From Chloranthus sessilifolius (taxonomy: Eukaryota > Streptophyta > Magnoliopsida > Chloranthales > Chloranthaceae), in NCBI GenBank assembly GCA_021018995.1, contig CM037585.1:83614646-83678645 (forward strand): 64,000 bases of DNA, in the 5' to 3' direction. Position numbers and translations under genes: made by a program. Below are positions 33,086 to 45,824 of this stretch, piece after piece; the stretch's first letter is position 1; every line of letters begins with the position of its first letter. The notes beneath the pieces were generated by a model, which did not search any database, had not been told where the DNA came from, and saw only the letters and a list, made by a program, of their open reading frames with translations.

Positions 33086-34558
33086 ATGCACGGTAGAAGG
33101 TCTTTAAACCCTGAGCTAGAACCTCCAAATCTAGAGGTTGAAAGGATCCTTAGACCTAGACATATCCCATAGGGCCCTGCTATTGAAACTGAACCAGCTA
33201 TCATGGCTGAGAGGCATAGAACATTAAAAGAGTACAATGCACCTGGGGAGTACACCTCTCCATTATGCATTGAATTCCCCTTTGTTGAAGGGAATTATGA
33301 AATCAAATCCTCCACCATCAATATGCTGCCTTCGTTTCATGGGCTTAGTAAAGAAGATCCCTACAAGCATATAGACCAATTTTTAGCACTTTGCACTACC
33401 TTCAATATTGTTGGCTTGGGATCTAAGGCCACCAAACTAAGGCTTTTTCCTTTCTCACTAAAGGACAAAGCCAGCACATGGGTATCAAAACTCTCAGCCA
33501 ACAATATACAATCATGGAGTGACCTTCAAACCAAATTTTTGGCCAAATTCTTTTCCATGAACAAAACCAGCCAGATGAGGACAAATATTTTATCATTCAC
33601 TTAGTCCTCAACTGAGGATTTTTATGAAGCTTGGAAAAGATTCCAGGAGATGTTAAAAGAATACCCCCACCACCAAATCCCAATGTGGCAGCTTGTTCAA
33701 GTGTTTCATCAAGGAATTAATTCTAAGAGCAGGGATATGGTGGATGCTTCCTATGGTGGTAATTACCTCTATAAGATAGCTGAGGAAGCTTAGGAGCTGT
33801 TTAACATAATAGACAAAAATTTCATATAGCAGGAGTCTCTATCACACAATGATAGCCAGACTCTAGCTAAGATGGTAAAAGAGGCCACCCCTAGAGGTGG
33901 AATATATGAAGTGAAAGTGCAAGGTGATCTGGAGAGGAAGGTGCACAACCTAAGCTTGAAATTTGACAAACTCATGAATGTGATGTAGCCTCGGGTGGTT
34001 GCACAGGTGGAGGAAGCATGTCTGATATGACAGTCTCCCACACATTCGATTCATGATTGTCCATCTATTACCTAGTTTCCAGATTTTATTATGGAGCAAA
34101 CCAATGCTGCTCAAACTTTTGGGCAGCAGCCTATTGGGTATTCTTTGAGGAACCACCCAAATCTGAGGTGGAGACAAGAATCATATCCTCAACCCTAGCA
34201 GCACTAATTGGTAGCTCCTTACAGACCCCAACACTAGTTTAATCAAGGTTACCCACCAAGAAATATTTTTTTGTTACCTGCCTCACAGTCTAACCAGTTG
34301 GCCCTGCCCCCAAAATAGCCTATATCCTCTTCATTTGAAAAGCAGATGCTGGCTTCAATGTAAAATTTAGGGAGCTTGGTGCAAACTGTCAATTCCCATG
34401 GACAGAGCATCAAGAAGATTGAGGACCAGCTGGGTCAGATTTGTAATGCTTTGAATAAGAGGGAAGAAGGAAAATTGCCTAGTCAGCCCCTGACAAATTT
34501 GAAAGGTCAGTATATGATTGGTGATGCATCCTCTACTCTGGAGGAAGCTAGTGCCTAG
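33086..34558 (+). pseudogene. gag: gag of element B, shortened at its C-terminus
   Basis: ATG 33086 (MHGRRSLNPELEPP) leads into the capsid-like core FHGLSKEDPYKHIDQF and LRLFPFSLKDKASTW. TAG stops occur near 33166 and 33602, others later, including in the nucleocapsid region (34020-34060). The last open part (34376-34558) has QSIKKIEDQLGQICNALNKR, then GDASSTLEEASA and TAG. In element A the same point is followed by several hundred more codons up to and through the protease. Here the reading frame instead ends about 13 codons after the KGQYMIG block. Confidence 0.85.
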
Positions 34559-35460
34559 TGAGCAAAAGGTTGGTAATAAGTGTATCACATGTATGAAAAT
34601 TTTGTTTTGATATATGTTCTTTAGAATTCTGCCAGTTGTGTTTTTATTGTTATGATGATTTGCTTGTCTTGCTTTACCTGTGTTTGAATTTTGTGTTGAA
34701 TACATGTGCATTGTTGTCATTTGAATTTGCTGTTTATGATGATGGATGATTGGTTGAGGTGCTCTCATCATAATTGCATTGAACTTGATCTAAAAACCTA
34801 TCTTTAAGATTCTGCAATACTGATGAATTAATATTGTTAATAGGTACTTAAGTATCATGTGGAAATGAAGTACTTCTCAGAGGGTTGGTGCTCATGCACA
34901 GTGGTTGGGTGCACAACAACAGGGATGCACCAACCCATGTGCTGCACTAAGCTGAAGGAGTATGGGTTGTGAAATGCTATTGCGCAGATCTATAAGGCTT
35001 TAAGGTGCTGCGCGAGCCATCACTTGGCTTCCTCACGCGCTAAAAGCATAAGCAATGGCAATAAAAATGACTGACGGAGCTGCCATTGTGCTCCATGAGC
35101 TCAAGTTGTAAGAAAAGTTTGGCCTCAGTGTTGTTCTACGCGAGCACCGCGCGAGATAAATTTCTGACGCAACACAAGGCCTTGCGCAGTAAGGTCAATG
35201 ATTCAGCTCTGCAAGTTTTCATGTGAGGCAGTTTGGTCTTCTGCTCGAAAGAACGTCTCGCGGTCTTAAATGCCAACTGCGCGAGAATTTTACTCTGTGA
35301 CCTCCTATTGCCAACCCGGCGAACTGCAGGATTTGCTCTATAAAATCAGTAAAGCCCCTCATTTTCTTCATTTCCTCTGTCTGCCCTAGTTTCCCAGTAT
35401 AAGAACCGACGTCCCTTTCCTCTCCTTTCTTCTCTACTTTGTAATCTAGACCACCTCAGG
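34559..35460 (+). other. Spacer of element B between gag and ORF2 remnant
   Basis: 34559-34880 is T-rich and resembles the start of the pol-ORF2 spacer in A and C (gtgtatcacatgtat near 34577). 34970-35330 has CGCG motifs (gcgcgagcc, cgcgagataa, gcgcgagaat), then a C/T-rich leader. No coding sequence is seen. Confidence 0.6.
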
Positions 35461-36133
35461 CATTTTCCTCTCATCATATTGTTCCCCATACCCACACCTT
35501 ATGAACCTAAAGCCCATACCTTCGAAGTCCCTCATTATTCCATTGAGACTTCCCCACCTTTTGTACCCATCACTAGTGAGCCTGTAAACCAATCCATTCC
35601 CTTCTTCCATGATCGTGAGCCATTTTTCGGAGAGGAATTTTCCATTATGATATCCACTATCCTAGGTGAAATCATCCTTGAGTATACACCTCTCCCAGAC
35701 TCACCTCACCCTCTACACTTTTACCCCTCCACATCCGACACCACCACAGGCCACTACCTTCACTCATAGACCCACATCTCCCTTCCAACCAGTTTCACCT
35801 ATCCAACCAGGCCACTACCTTCACTCATACCAGACCACTTACCCTAAATCCTACACCACTTACTCTCCCTACAGTCCCAAATGCTGGCTAACACCCAAAA
35901 CCAAGCCTCCATTGAGACATACATTCAATCCCTAACCCCCACTCTCCAAAACCAAGCCTACCTAGCAACCTGCCTCCAAGCCATTCAATCCACTTTGGCT
36001 ACCTTACCCCAATTCTTACCCTTAGTCGCCACAACACCCCCTCCTACTTACACTGAAGCCTCCACATTAACCAACCCAGATATTCCCCCTGTTGTAAGCA
36101 CCTCCGATGCTGCAACAGATATGGATGACCTAA
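35461..36133 (+). pseudogene. ORF2 remnant of element B (proline-rich part only)
   Basis: An open frame without a clear ATG encodes a Pro/Thr/Ser-rich segment with YTPLPDSPHP, which matches YTPLPDSPTT in the ORF2 of A and C. One TAG is at about 35767. The N-terminal basic region and the conserved domain are missing, so a deletion joined the leader to the middle of ORF2. Element C interrupts it at 36134. Confidence 0.65.
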
Positions 36134-38606
36134 TGTTAAGACCTGAAAAGTACCACTTTTAACCCCTTAACTTAATCTCTGTTGGACTCTTAATCATTTA
36201 ATAAAAGTGTTTTAAGCCTGTTCTGTAGGTACTGAACAGTAGCTGCAATAAGGCCTTAATCCTGCTAAGGGGCCCACTTTTGCCCCAGAAGTCTCTCAAA
36301 AGAAGGGAAGCTGAATCCAGACTAGAACTTGACTGCATAAAGACAAAGCACAGCAGTAATAGAGCAAGAAATGCGCCTCGCACAGTTGCCGCAAGGTTCA
36401 AAGGATCTAGGAAGTAAGCCCCGTGCAATCCTCACGAGTTTCCCAAGACGTCATACCAAGTGTCCGCACTATTCTTGCGTAGTTTAGTGGTAGAAGGGCT
36501 TCGGAATCATGACTTACACAGCTCTCGCGAAGCTCAAGCACTTAAATGCTTATGCAGTCTCGCACAGCTTAAGAAAGCAGCACTCAAAACCTCGCGTAGT
36601 TCACTCAAATCAGTTGAGGAAAGAGAGAGCTTCAGGTATTTCTGCGCGCAGTGGCCGTGGAATACAAAACTACAGAAAAACTTTTCGCGTAGTTCAGAGA
36701 CTAATGCACATCACGCCCTCGTGAGGATCCTCGCGAAGATCCATTAAGGAACAAACTGCTCAGGTGATCCCTGCACCATTCAGAAGGAAAGTGCAATCTC
36801 GCGAAGTTAAGAGCAATCCAGTGAGGATTCAATGCTCTATCATGCGACTGCTTAAGCTGCAAACTAAGACAACCCTGCGACGGCTAGAGTTTCAAGTTAA
36901 TCCAATCTTGCGAAGATCGTGCTACCACGCGACAGCCTTAGAAACCAATGCTACCTGACGAGGCTCTAGACTCTAACTCTCCCTCACTTTTATAGAGGAC
37001 ATTCTGGGAACTTCCAGCAAGTAGGGCACGCACTCCAATGCTCTAATTTCTATGCACGTGCCTCGAGGCATCTAAGGAACCGTATCAAGCCATGTGGCAT
37101 CGTTAAAATTAGGGTTTCCTAACCCTAATGCGCCGCCAAACTGACTGCTATATAAACCTAAGCCTGGTTTAGGTTTAGGGGGGGCCCCTCTTAGAATAGA
37201 ATTTTTATCTATCTTCTTCTTGTAGTAGCTGCAGACCTCTAGTAAGGTTTAGGTAGATTTCTTTTTACTTTTTCTTCTCTCCATAGCCCAGCACTTTCTG
37301 GCTATGCCTCTGTATGCTTATTTGGTTTAGAATTAATGGAATTTCATGATTGGGTGTTTTACATGTATGGGATTGAAGTTTGAGATTGAGTTGTTCAGTA
37401 CAAGGCTGCTGCCTTGAGTTCCTCCATTGATAGATTGCATTCTGAGCAATGGAGGACTGTTTTTAAAGACCTATTTTGATCCAAGTGACCTTTGTGTCTG
37501 GGCTAACATGCTCCCATACAAGCCTAGCGCCACCACAGGATCCACTAGATCCGAAATCCCCATGGGAGCCTGAGCTTGTAGCCTTGTGAACATGGTGGTG
37601 ACAGCAGTGTTCTTGCTCTGTTTTGATCCTCTGTGAGGAGGATAGTCTCTGGGATAGTCTGTGACCATTTAAGTGGACAGGTTATAGCCTTAGGGTGAGG
37701 CCAATCCACAGATCCAAGACAAATTCTTCTTCTCTGCACTTGTGCTTGTAGCCTTGTGAGAGATTGTGCAGAGACAAACTCCCCTGTATTGTATAGACCC
37801 ACCATCAGATGGCAGATCTAGTTTGGTCATAGAGATTGTAGGCTTATGACTGGATCACTGCAGTCTTTCTACAGCAGTGGACAGCTAGACCTAAGGTTGT
37901 ACTCAAACTCTTGTTGGTTCTATGTGTCTGGGCTAACATGCTCCCATACAGGCCTAGCCCCACACATAGCACTTTAGAGATTGAGGTTCCCTATGGATTC
38001 TTGTGCTTGTAGCCTGAATAATGTAGTGCTTACAATGATAGACTTGTTCTGACCCATCTCTGGACTGTGGTTCCCCAATTGGATAGTCTGTGACCATTTA
38101 AGTGGACAGGTTATAGCCATAAAGGGATTGGATCATGGCACAAAGTTGAGTTGGATTCTTTCTCCTCAATTGTGATAATGTAGCCATTGGATAGGACTTC
38201 TATAGCAGCAGATCTGAATTTGAGTCATGAAACCCATCAGATTTGAACCTAATAGCATACTTCTCACCCTTTTATATTTATTTTCTCACACTCCATCCTT
38301 CTTCTCAACCCTTTCTGTAGTTAAATCATTAGATTACCAGAGAATGTAGGAATAAGTGACATTAAATCACCTTCCATTTAGGACTGCCAGATCTGTAGTC
38401 AGATCTGGAGAGCCTACTACTGATGGCTCCCTTGGAGCTTTAGATCAATTTTCCCTGTGGCACAAACTCTTACTTATCAAAACTTGCTACAACAGTCAGA
38501 TTCTTGCAGGATCATTTGCGTATTTACCTTTCATTCATTTTCATTCACCCCATTCTTATCACTGTCTCCAATAAAGTCAGTAGCAAACACTTAAAATAGC
38601 CCAACA
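36134..38606 (+). repeat. 5' LTR of element C (family L1)
   Basis: It starts TGTTAAGACC, ends GCCCAACA and is 2473 bp. CGCG motifs lie at 36370-36960. The telo-box palindrome TTAGGGTT-tcct-AACCCTAA is at 37109-37128, TATATAAA at 37149-37156, hairpins H1/H2 at 37401-37456, motif M at 37651-37694 and 38080-38125, and AATAAA at 38570-38575. Confidence 0.9.
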
Positions 38607-38612
38607 AGTTTT

Positions 38613-38630
38613 TGGCGCCGTTGCCGAGGA
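38613..38630 (+). other. Primer-binding site of element C
   Basis: tggcgccgttgccgagga differs from the tRNA-Asp complement at one base. This and the PBS of D, also one mismatch, are the best preserved of the four. Confidence 0.88.
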
Positions 38631-39050
38631 ATCTTATTCTAATAGTAGACTCTAGATTTTTTATTCTTTTTTCTTTGGTAGTTGTACTTGTGAATAATTG
38701 ATACTGCTGATTTATATTTGGAATTTTTCTTAGAGATCTAGACCATGGCAGAGAAGGAGACTGGAACTATATTGAGAGTCTAGCTACCTCTGTTTGCACT
38801 TTCTAACCTTCAAAACCTCAGTTTATTTCTCCTTTGAAGATTCCATAAGCAATTGATTAGGATAGTTGTAATTTTCTTTTGTGCAATGTGCTTGCGAACT
38901 GTTTCCCTTGCTGGCAGTGTGTGTGCATGTTAGGAAGGAGATCTCTCAGTCCTACTTTAGAGCCTGCTAACCCTGAGATTTAAAGGGGTAGAAGACCGAG
39001 AAGGCACAGACACACCACAGTCGATCCACCTATTGAAATAGAGAGCAATT

Positions 39051-40440
39051 ATGGGTGAAGAGCAACCTAGAACATTGAAGGAATTGAATGCTCTGGATGA
39101 TTATAATTCTCCATTCAGCATTCAATTCCCAGATGTTCAGGGTAATTATGAGATGAAAACTTCCATCATCCAAATGCTTCCCTCTTTCCATGGGCTTAGC
39201 AAGGAAGACCCTTACAAGCACATTGACCAGTTCTTGGCCCTGTGCACAAAATTTTCCATTGCTGGTTTGGGACCAGAAGCCACTAGCCTAAGGCTCTTTC
39301 CTTTCTCCCTAATGGACAGGGCCAGCACCTAGTTGTCTACTCTCCCAAACAATAGTATCACTACTTGGAAAGACCTCCAGACAAGATTTTTGTCTAAATT
39401 TTTCCCAGAGACCAAAACCAGCCAATTGAGGAAGGGCATACTTTCTTTTGCCCAGTCCCCAACTGAGGATTTTAACCAATGCTGGGATAGATTTAAGGAG
39501 ATGCTCAAACAATGTCCCCACCACAAGATCCCTGACTGGCAGCTTGTCCAGAGCATCTACAATGGGATTGATGAGAAGAGCAGAGACATGGTAGATGCCT
39601 CTTGCGGTGGAACATACATGCATAAAATAGCTGATTAGGCATGGGACTTATTCGAGGTCATAAGTGAGAATGCTTTCCAGAAGGTGTCTTCATCTAGAAC
39701 TGTTCAAGAGCCTTCTCCTAAGCTAGGGGTGGCTGAAACTTATAAAGGAAAGATGTATAAAGTTAGAGGAAATGATGACCTGAGAATGCAGATGGCCAAT
39801 CTTACTGAAAGATTAGATAAACTTTTGACTTTGGTGCTGCCCAGAATGGCTACACAAGTGATGGAGGCATGTCTGATATGCCAATCTCTATAGCATACAA
39901 TGGAAGAATGCCCATTTGCAGGGCAATACCCTGAGTTTGTAATCAAACAGGCTGCTGCTGCCCAATCTTTTGGGTAGCAACAATCTGGTGACTACAATAA
40001 ACAACCATATGGATACCAGTACCAAAATGCTGGTTACTAATGGAGAGACCACCCAAATTTGAGGTGGAGGCAAGATAATTATATGTAGCCCCAGCAGATG
40101 TTGGCCTTACCTCAAAGGCCACAGCAATAGTTTAACCAGGGTTATGATCAAAGGTCGAATTCCCAACAACAGCAGTCCCAACAACAAAATCAATTGGTAG
40201 TTCCCCCACCTCAGCCCTGAAGTGCTTCTTTCGAGGACCAGGTTTTGGCCCAATTACAAAGCCTTGGACCCTTAAATCAGACTGTGACTTCTCACAGTCA
40301 AAGCATTAAGAAAATAGAAGAGCAGCTTGGCCAAATAGCCAATGCCCTGGCTAAAAGAGAGGAGGGCAGGTTGCCAAGCCAACCAGTAGCCAACCCCAAG
40401 GGCCAGTATTCCATCGAAGATGGCTCCTCAAATATTTAGG
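39051..40440 (+). pseudogene. gag: gag of element C, one frame with stops
   Basis: From ATG 39051 (MGEEQPRTLKELN) all open pieces to 40439 are in the same frame, interrupted by TAG at 39330 (W position), 39636 and 39891 and a few others. An earlier in-frame start like MLGRR in A lies near 38928. Capsid landmarks are as in A. The nucleocapsid knuckle has CLIC, then H and C in HTMEEC, with a TAG between. The one-frame preservation indicates point decay without indels. Confidence 0.87.
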
Positions 40441-41514
40441 GGGCCAATGCCATCACAGCCTTAAGGTCAGGCAAGCTAGTAGACAACTAGGTGGGAAAAG
40501 AACAAGGAGAGGTCTACCCTAAGGAAATATCAAGAGAAAATGATAAGGACTTTGTTAAAACACAGAGTAAAGAACTGCCTGCTACCCTTCAACAAGAGAA
40601 AAATAAAAAGGTTGTAGTTGAGCCTCAGCAGTAGATAAAAATAGATAAAAGAAAAAAATAAAAGTATTGCCATAGGCTTGCAGCTGAGGAACCAGCAGTA
40701 CCTCAGCTGCCATTTTGTCAAGCTTTGAGTGGCCCTGCCCCTTTTGATAAGGGTCAGGCACAGATCGAGGAAATGATGGAGACCTTTCAGTAGGTCAAAA
40801 TAAATTTACCCTTGCTTGATGCAATCCGACAGGTCCCAGCCTATGCAAAGTTTTTGAAGGACCTTTGTACTCAGAAAAGAACCCAGGGATACCCACTATT
40901 CCCTATATTATTGGTGACCACACGATTGGCAGGGCCCTTTTAGACCTTGGAGCCAATGTTAACCTGCTGCCATACAGTGTATATCAGCAGTTAGGTTTGG
41001 GGGAGCTAAAGCCCACCCCCATTTTTCTATTGATGGCTGATAGTTCTGAGAGGAGACCCATGGGAGTGGTTGAGGATGTCCTAGTGGGGGTAGACAAGTT
41101 CTTCTACCCTGCAGACTTCCTTGTTTTGGACATGGGTTGTAACAAGAGTACATCCCTGATACCTGTCATCCTGGGCAGACCATTTTTGGCTACTACCAAT
41201 GCATGCATTCAATGCAGGTCTGAGATCATGGAGGTCACTTTCGGACCTATGAAAGTTGAGCTTAATGTGTACAACAGTGAAAAGTACCCTCAGCGGGACA
41301 ATGAAGAATGCTTTGCAGTGGATGTACTAGAAGAAATTGTTGAAGAAGAACTGCCCACTCTGCTGGAGTGGAGCAACATTGTCACTGATTTAACTGAAGT
41401 TTGGAACATGGTGGAGGAAGGAAGCCTAGCTTTAATGCCAGAAGACATACCCCTAGTGAGGTCTTCTGTGGGGTTAGTGCAGCATTCCAATTGGAAACCT
41501 ACATTGCTGCCCCT
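40441..41514 (+). pseudogene. pro: Gag-protease linker and protease of element C
   Basis: About 100 bases before the protease are deleted relative to A (join near 40880). The active-site Asp is present at 40943-40945, but the motif reads DLGANVN, with Ser changed to Asn. VILGRPFLA follows. The frame is open to 41514, where element D begins, so the protein now runs into the D LTR. Confidence 0.85.
41510..41514. repeat. Target-site duplication of element D, left copy
   Basis: CCCCT; the right copy is at 54755-54759. Element A has a single CCCCT in the uninterrupted sequence. Confidence 0.92.
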
Positions 41515-43924
41515 TGTTGCAGATTTCTCAGTGCTTTCTTTATTTATTTGTGGTAAAAGAAATTTAAAATCAAAATAAAACAGGGGATGAAATCAGCACA
41601 ACTGAGAAATCCTAGACCTGCAAGATATAGGGTCCATTGTGGCAAGTTTTGATAAGTAAGAGTTTGTCCCATAGGGAAAGATGATCTACAGCTCCAAAGG
41701 AGCCATCTCTAGTAGTCCCTCTAGATTTGACTACAGATCTGGTAGTCCTTAAGGGAAGGGAGTTTAAGGTCACTTAGTTTACAGATCCTAAGGTAGCCTA
41801 ATGTCTAAACTACAGAAAGGGTTGAGAGGATGGATGGAGTGTGAAAAATAAATATAAAAGGGTGAGAAGTATGTTATTGAGCCTAGATCAGAGGAGTTTT
41901 GTAACTTAGATTCAGATATGATGTTATAGAAGTCCCGTCTAATGGCTACGTTATCACCACTGAGGAGAAAGAATCCAACCCATCTCTCTGCCATGATTCA
42001 ATCCCTTAAGGCTATAACCTGTCCACTCAAATGGTCACAGACTATCCCATAGGGGAACCACAATCCAAGGATGGGTCAAAATAAGTTAATCATTGTAGGC
42101 ACTATTTCATCCAGGCTACCAGCTCAAGAATCCATAGGGAACCTCAACCTCTAAAGCTCCATGTGTGGGGCTAAGGGTGTATGGGACCATGATAGCCCAG
42201 ATACATAGAACCAGCAAGAGATTGAGTACAACCTTTGATCTAGCTGTCCATTACTTGAGTGAGGCTACAATGGTCCAGTCACAAGCCTACAATCTCTATA
42301 ACCAGATCAGATCTAACATCTGATAGCGGATCTATACCAATATAGGGGAGTCTACCTCTGTAGAATCTCCCACCAGGCTAATACAAGCTCAGGTGCAAAG
42401 AAGAAGGATCCATCTTGGATCGGTGGATTAGAATCACCCTAAGGCTATAACCTGTCCACTTGAATGGTCACAGACTATCCCAGAGGCTATCCTCCTCACG
42501 GAGCCCAAGATAAAATAAGAATATCGCTACCACCACCATGGTCACAAGGCTACCAGCTCAAGCTGCCATGGGGATTTCAGATCTAGTGGGTCCTGTGGTG
42601 GGGCTAAGGCTGTATAGGACAATGATAGCCTAGACACACAGGTCACTTGGATCTGAGTGGCCCTTAGAATCAGTCCTCCATTGCTTTGAATCACAGCCAA
42701 AGCAATGGCGGATCACAAGGCAGCAGCCTTGCACAGAGCATCTCACATTCAAACATAAATCCCATAATGTAAAACTCCTATTACAAAACTTCCATTAAAC
42801 TAGTTTAAAATGCATACAAAGACATAGCCAGTAAGTGCTGGACTATGGAGAGAAGGAATAAGAAAAGAAAACTACTTACTGCTACAAAAGAAAAAGAAAA
42901 ATGATCTTATATCAAGTCTATATTAAACATTCATGCTCTCCAAGATCTTCCGGATTTTCCAGGATGTCCAAACCTAAGTTAAGTATGGGTTTATATAGCA
43001 GTGGTGTGGTGGTGCATTAGGGTTAGGAAACCCTAATTTTAATGATACCACGTGGCCGAATAGTGATCCTTGGATGCCTCGAGGCACGTGTACAGAGATT
43101 TGAGCATGGGAGTGCGTGCCCTAATTGCTGGAAATTCCCAGAAAGTCCTCTGCTGAATTGATGGAAGTTGAAGTTTAGAGCTTCGCTAGGTAGCTATTGT
43201 TTGCCAAACTTGTCGCATGGTAGCTCTTGCTCTTCACGAGGATGGTTTGACATTGAAGCTTCACCATCGCGTGGTTGGCTTGGTTTGCTCTTCAGGAAGT
43301 CGCGAGGTTGGGTAGACATCAAAGCCTCAGATGTCACGGGGTTGGAGTTCAAGCAGTCGTGAGGTAGCTACGCGTTCGCTGGGTTGATCTTCGCGAGGAC
43401 AGATTTGTATAGCGCGAGAACTTCGTGAGCACTTCTCTTCAGTGGACTTCACGAGTTTCCTCGCGAGGCTTTAATGAGTTCTGAACTGCGCAAGGTTCCA
43501 TGTCTTGATTGATCTTCACGAGGATGGCTCTATCTTTGCGAGGATGCTTTCTTCTTAAATGGAGTGAGAACTGCGCGAGGAGTACTCTTCTGATAATTAC
43601 ATCCCGCGGTCACTGCGTGACAGCTATGCGAGGAGTCTTCTGAAGCTCTCTCTCCTCAACCGTTCTGAGCAAACTGCGCGAGGTTGTTGTAAAGTCTTGG
43701 GAAGCTCAGTTGGACTGCACAAGGCTCATTTCAGGTCTGGATTCAGAGTCCATCCTTCTGAGGGACTTCTGGTGCCAAAACAGACTCCTTGGCAGGATTC
43801 CTGGCCTTATTTCACTGCTAATTATTACCTATATAAAATACTTAACAAGAACTTATTAGATGGCTAAGGGTCTAATCAAAGGTTAAGTTAAGGGGTGAAA
43901 AGTGGTACTTTTCAGGTCTTAACA
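41515..43924 (-). repeat. 3' LTR of element D
   Basis: On the minus strand it starts TGTTAAGACC (43924) and ends CTGCAACA (41515). U3 is related to that of A and C, but the terminal 100 bases differ (tttcttttaccacaaa type). TATA is at 42991-42997, H1/H2 at 42674-42731, motif M at 42006-42046 and 42437-42482, and GCCTCGAGGCACGTG with a G-box at 43075-43089. Confidence 0.9.
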
Positions 43925-43937
43925 CACCCCCAAACCT
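43925..43937 (-). other. Polypurine tract of element D
   Basis: On the minus strand aggtttgggggtg directly precedes the 3' LTR. This is the only clear PPT in the window; that of A is mutated and those of B and C are lost. Confidence 0.75.
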
Positions 43938-45824
43938 AATCTTTGCTAGTCCCTTAGCAAAGCTACATTAAATCTACTATAAAAATTAAATGCTACTTTT
44001 GTAGGGAGCACGGATACATTTAGCATATGTACCAAGCCTTTTAAACCCCTAGGTGATCCCTAGTGGAGGAGTGAAGTCTCCTGAGGGTTTTTAGTGAAGA
44101 CACCCACAAACTTCTCAATGAAATAGTTAACAACAGTACAATATCATCAAGTGAACAGTCAAGGAGCAGACTTAGTTTACTCTTGAATCAGTAACATAAA
44201 AGAAATTTAATCCATTGGTTGCACAGTGATTTAAATAGCATAAACTTCTCATGAATGCACAACATTTCCAATTAGTGTACAACCACAGAAAACTGCACAA
44301 GTGTGTGCCAGCACTGAGCTCATCATCAGATTAAAAATTAGGTTATAGGTCATACATAATGCATTCAAGATTAGACCCAAAAACTTTCCAAGGCATACTC
44401 TCATAAGGGTCTTGTTGAGGGGTTCATTTTCTCTTAGGCTCAAGAGCAGTTACATCCCCCAAATGGGTCTGTAAGCAAGAGCATAGGCAGAGTTCTTAAG
44501 TGCTGACATCATTGACAGATCCTCACCATAGATTGGATAGCTCTTTATCTCCACATGACGGCTCACTCAACTTTGGATCGCAAGGGCTTTTAACTGGGCT
44601 GCAATGTGGCTTATGGAGTGGGGTTAGAAAGAATGAAAGGTTGAAAAGGGGTTCAAAATTGAGAAATCAGTAGGTGAAAGAGGTGATTAATGACTTCACC
44701 TTCTTGATTTTAGCTCCTTTCTTCTTCTTTGAGATTTTCAGATTTGAAGTGATCAATTTCTCTTCTTGATTTTTATTTTCCAAAAGAAAGTTCCTCTTGA
44801 CTCCTCTCATACTCCTCTTCATTATTATTAATTTTTTTTTTTTATGGAATTTTCTTCTTTTTATTTTTGCTTTTGCTTTTCTGAAATGCCACCATGTTCT
44901 CAGTTACCATACTGGCAGAATTTTGAGATACTTCTTCTCCATTCACCTAATGTTGACCATAGCTAGTCCATCTTCAACTCTTTCTCATTTACCTTCTGAA
45001 TTCTCAGAGTGAGGGTGGACTGAATCAGGTTCATAGGTTCAGGTACAAGTACTCAGGTGTATTTTGAAGAAATTCAGAATTTAAAGCACAAAGGGGGTAT
45101 GGACAAGGGCAGTTGCTTTAGGGTTGGTCTTATTAGGCTCAAACTGTCCAAGAGAAGGCCTTGATCCTTTCCTAAGTCTCATGAGTGTTGTCAGTTGTTT
45201 CAACTTGGAGTTGCCTAACTTCTAGTGAGCACAGTGACTCAGCCAGTCCTTAGAACTAGAAGAAATTGCCTTAGTCACTCCTCAAAGAATAGAAAAAAAT
45301 TTTATAGGCCCAATTCTCACTGGTTATGGTCTTCCTTTGAACTTTTAAGTATGTCCTCACCTTGTTCTCTCTCTAATGATTCACTAAGTGGTGATACAAG
45401 TGAGTTTCCTTGGCGATATCATCATGGAGATGTGAAATATTAAAAGTTTATAATGTCTAATGTTTGCAGAAATTTTAAATTTCTTATTTGTCATGATTCT
45501 TAAGTGAACATAGATCTATTTCCATATTACTCAGATGACTCTGCTGCACTTAGGTTAACTATTCCATTGGCAGGGTCTGCTTGCCACACTCCCAAGCCTA
45601 TGAGGAGCAGTGTCCTCACTGAGTCAAAGGTGTGTGCAGCAGGTTTATTACGGGCATAATAAAAGGAAAGAACACGGAGCAAAACACACAATAAACAAAA
45701 CAAAATAGTAATGACAAAAGAAGAGAATCTATTAAAAATGAGAAATGTACAAACTAAAAGAAAATAGAAGCAAAAGAGTCTAGAAATAGAAGAAATTCTA
45801 GGTACAATCTAATCAGAGTCTGGA
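43938..45824 (-). other. 3' untranslated region of element D
   Basis: Non-coding, about 1.9 kb, homologous to 18290-18596 and 20474-21805 of element A. A homopolymer T run lies at 44830-44842. It lacks the ORF3 block of A. Confidence 0.6.

Larger units (their letters stand above)
30069..36133 (+). mobile_element. Element B: pol-less Athila-like element, 3' part lost
   Basis: It has LTR, PBS, gag, spacer and part of ORF2, then is cut by element C at 36134. Gag joins the pol-ORF2 spacer directly, with no protease, RT, RNase H or integrase. Its LTR is family L2, the same as the fold-back at 1-4075. The candidate left TSD is caatt (30064-30068); no right copy or 3' LTR is found, so the right side was probably deleted. 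Confidence 0.82.
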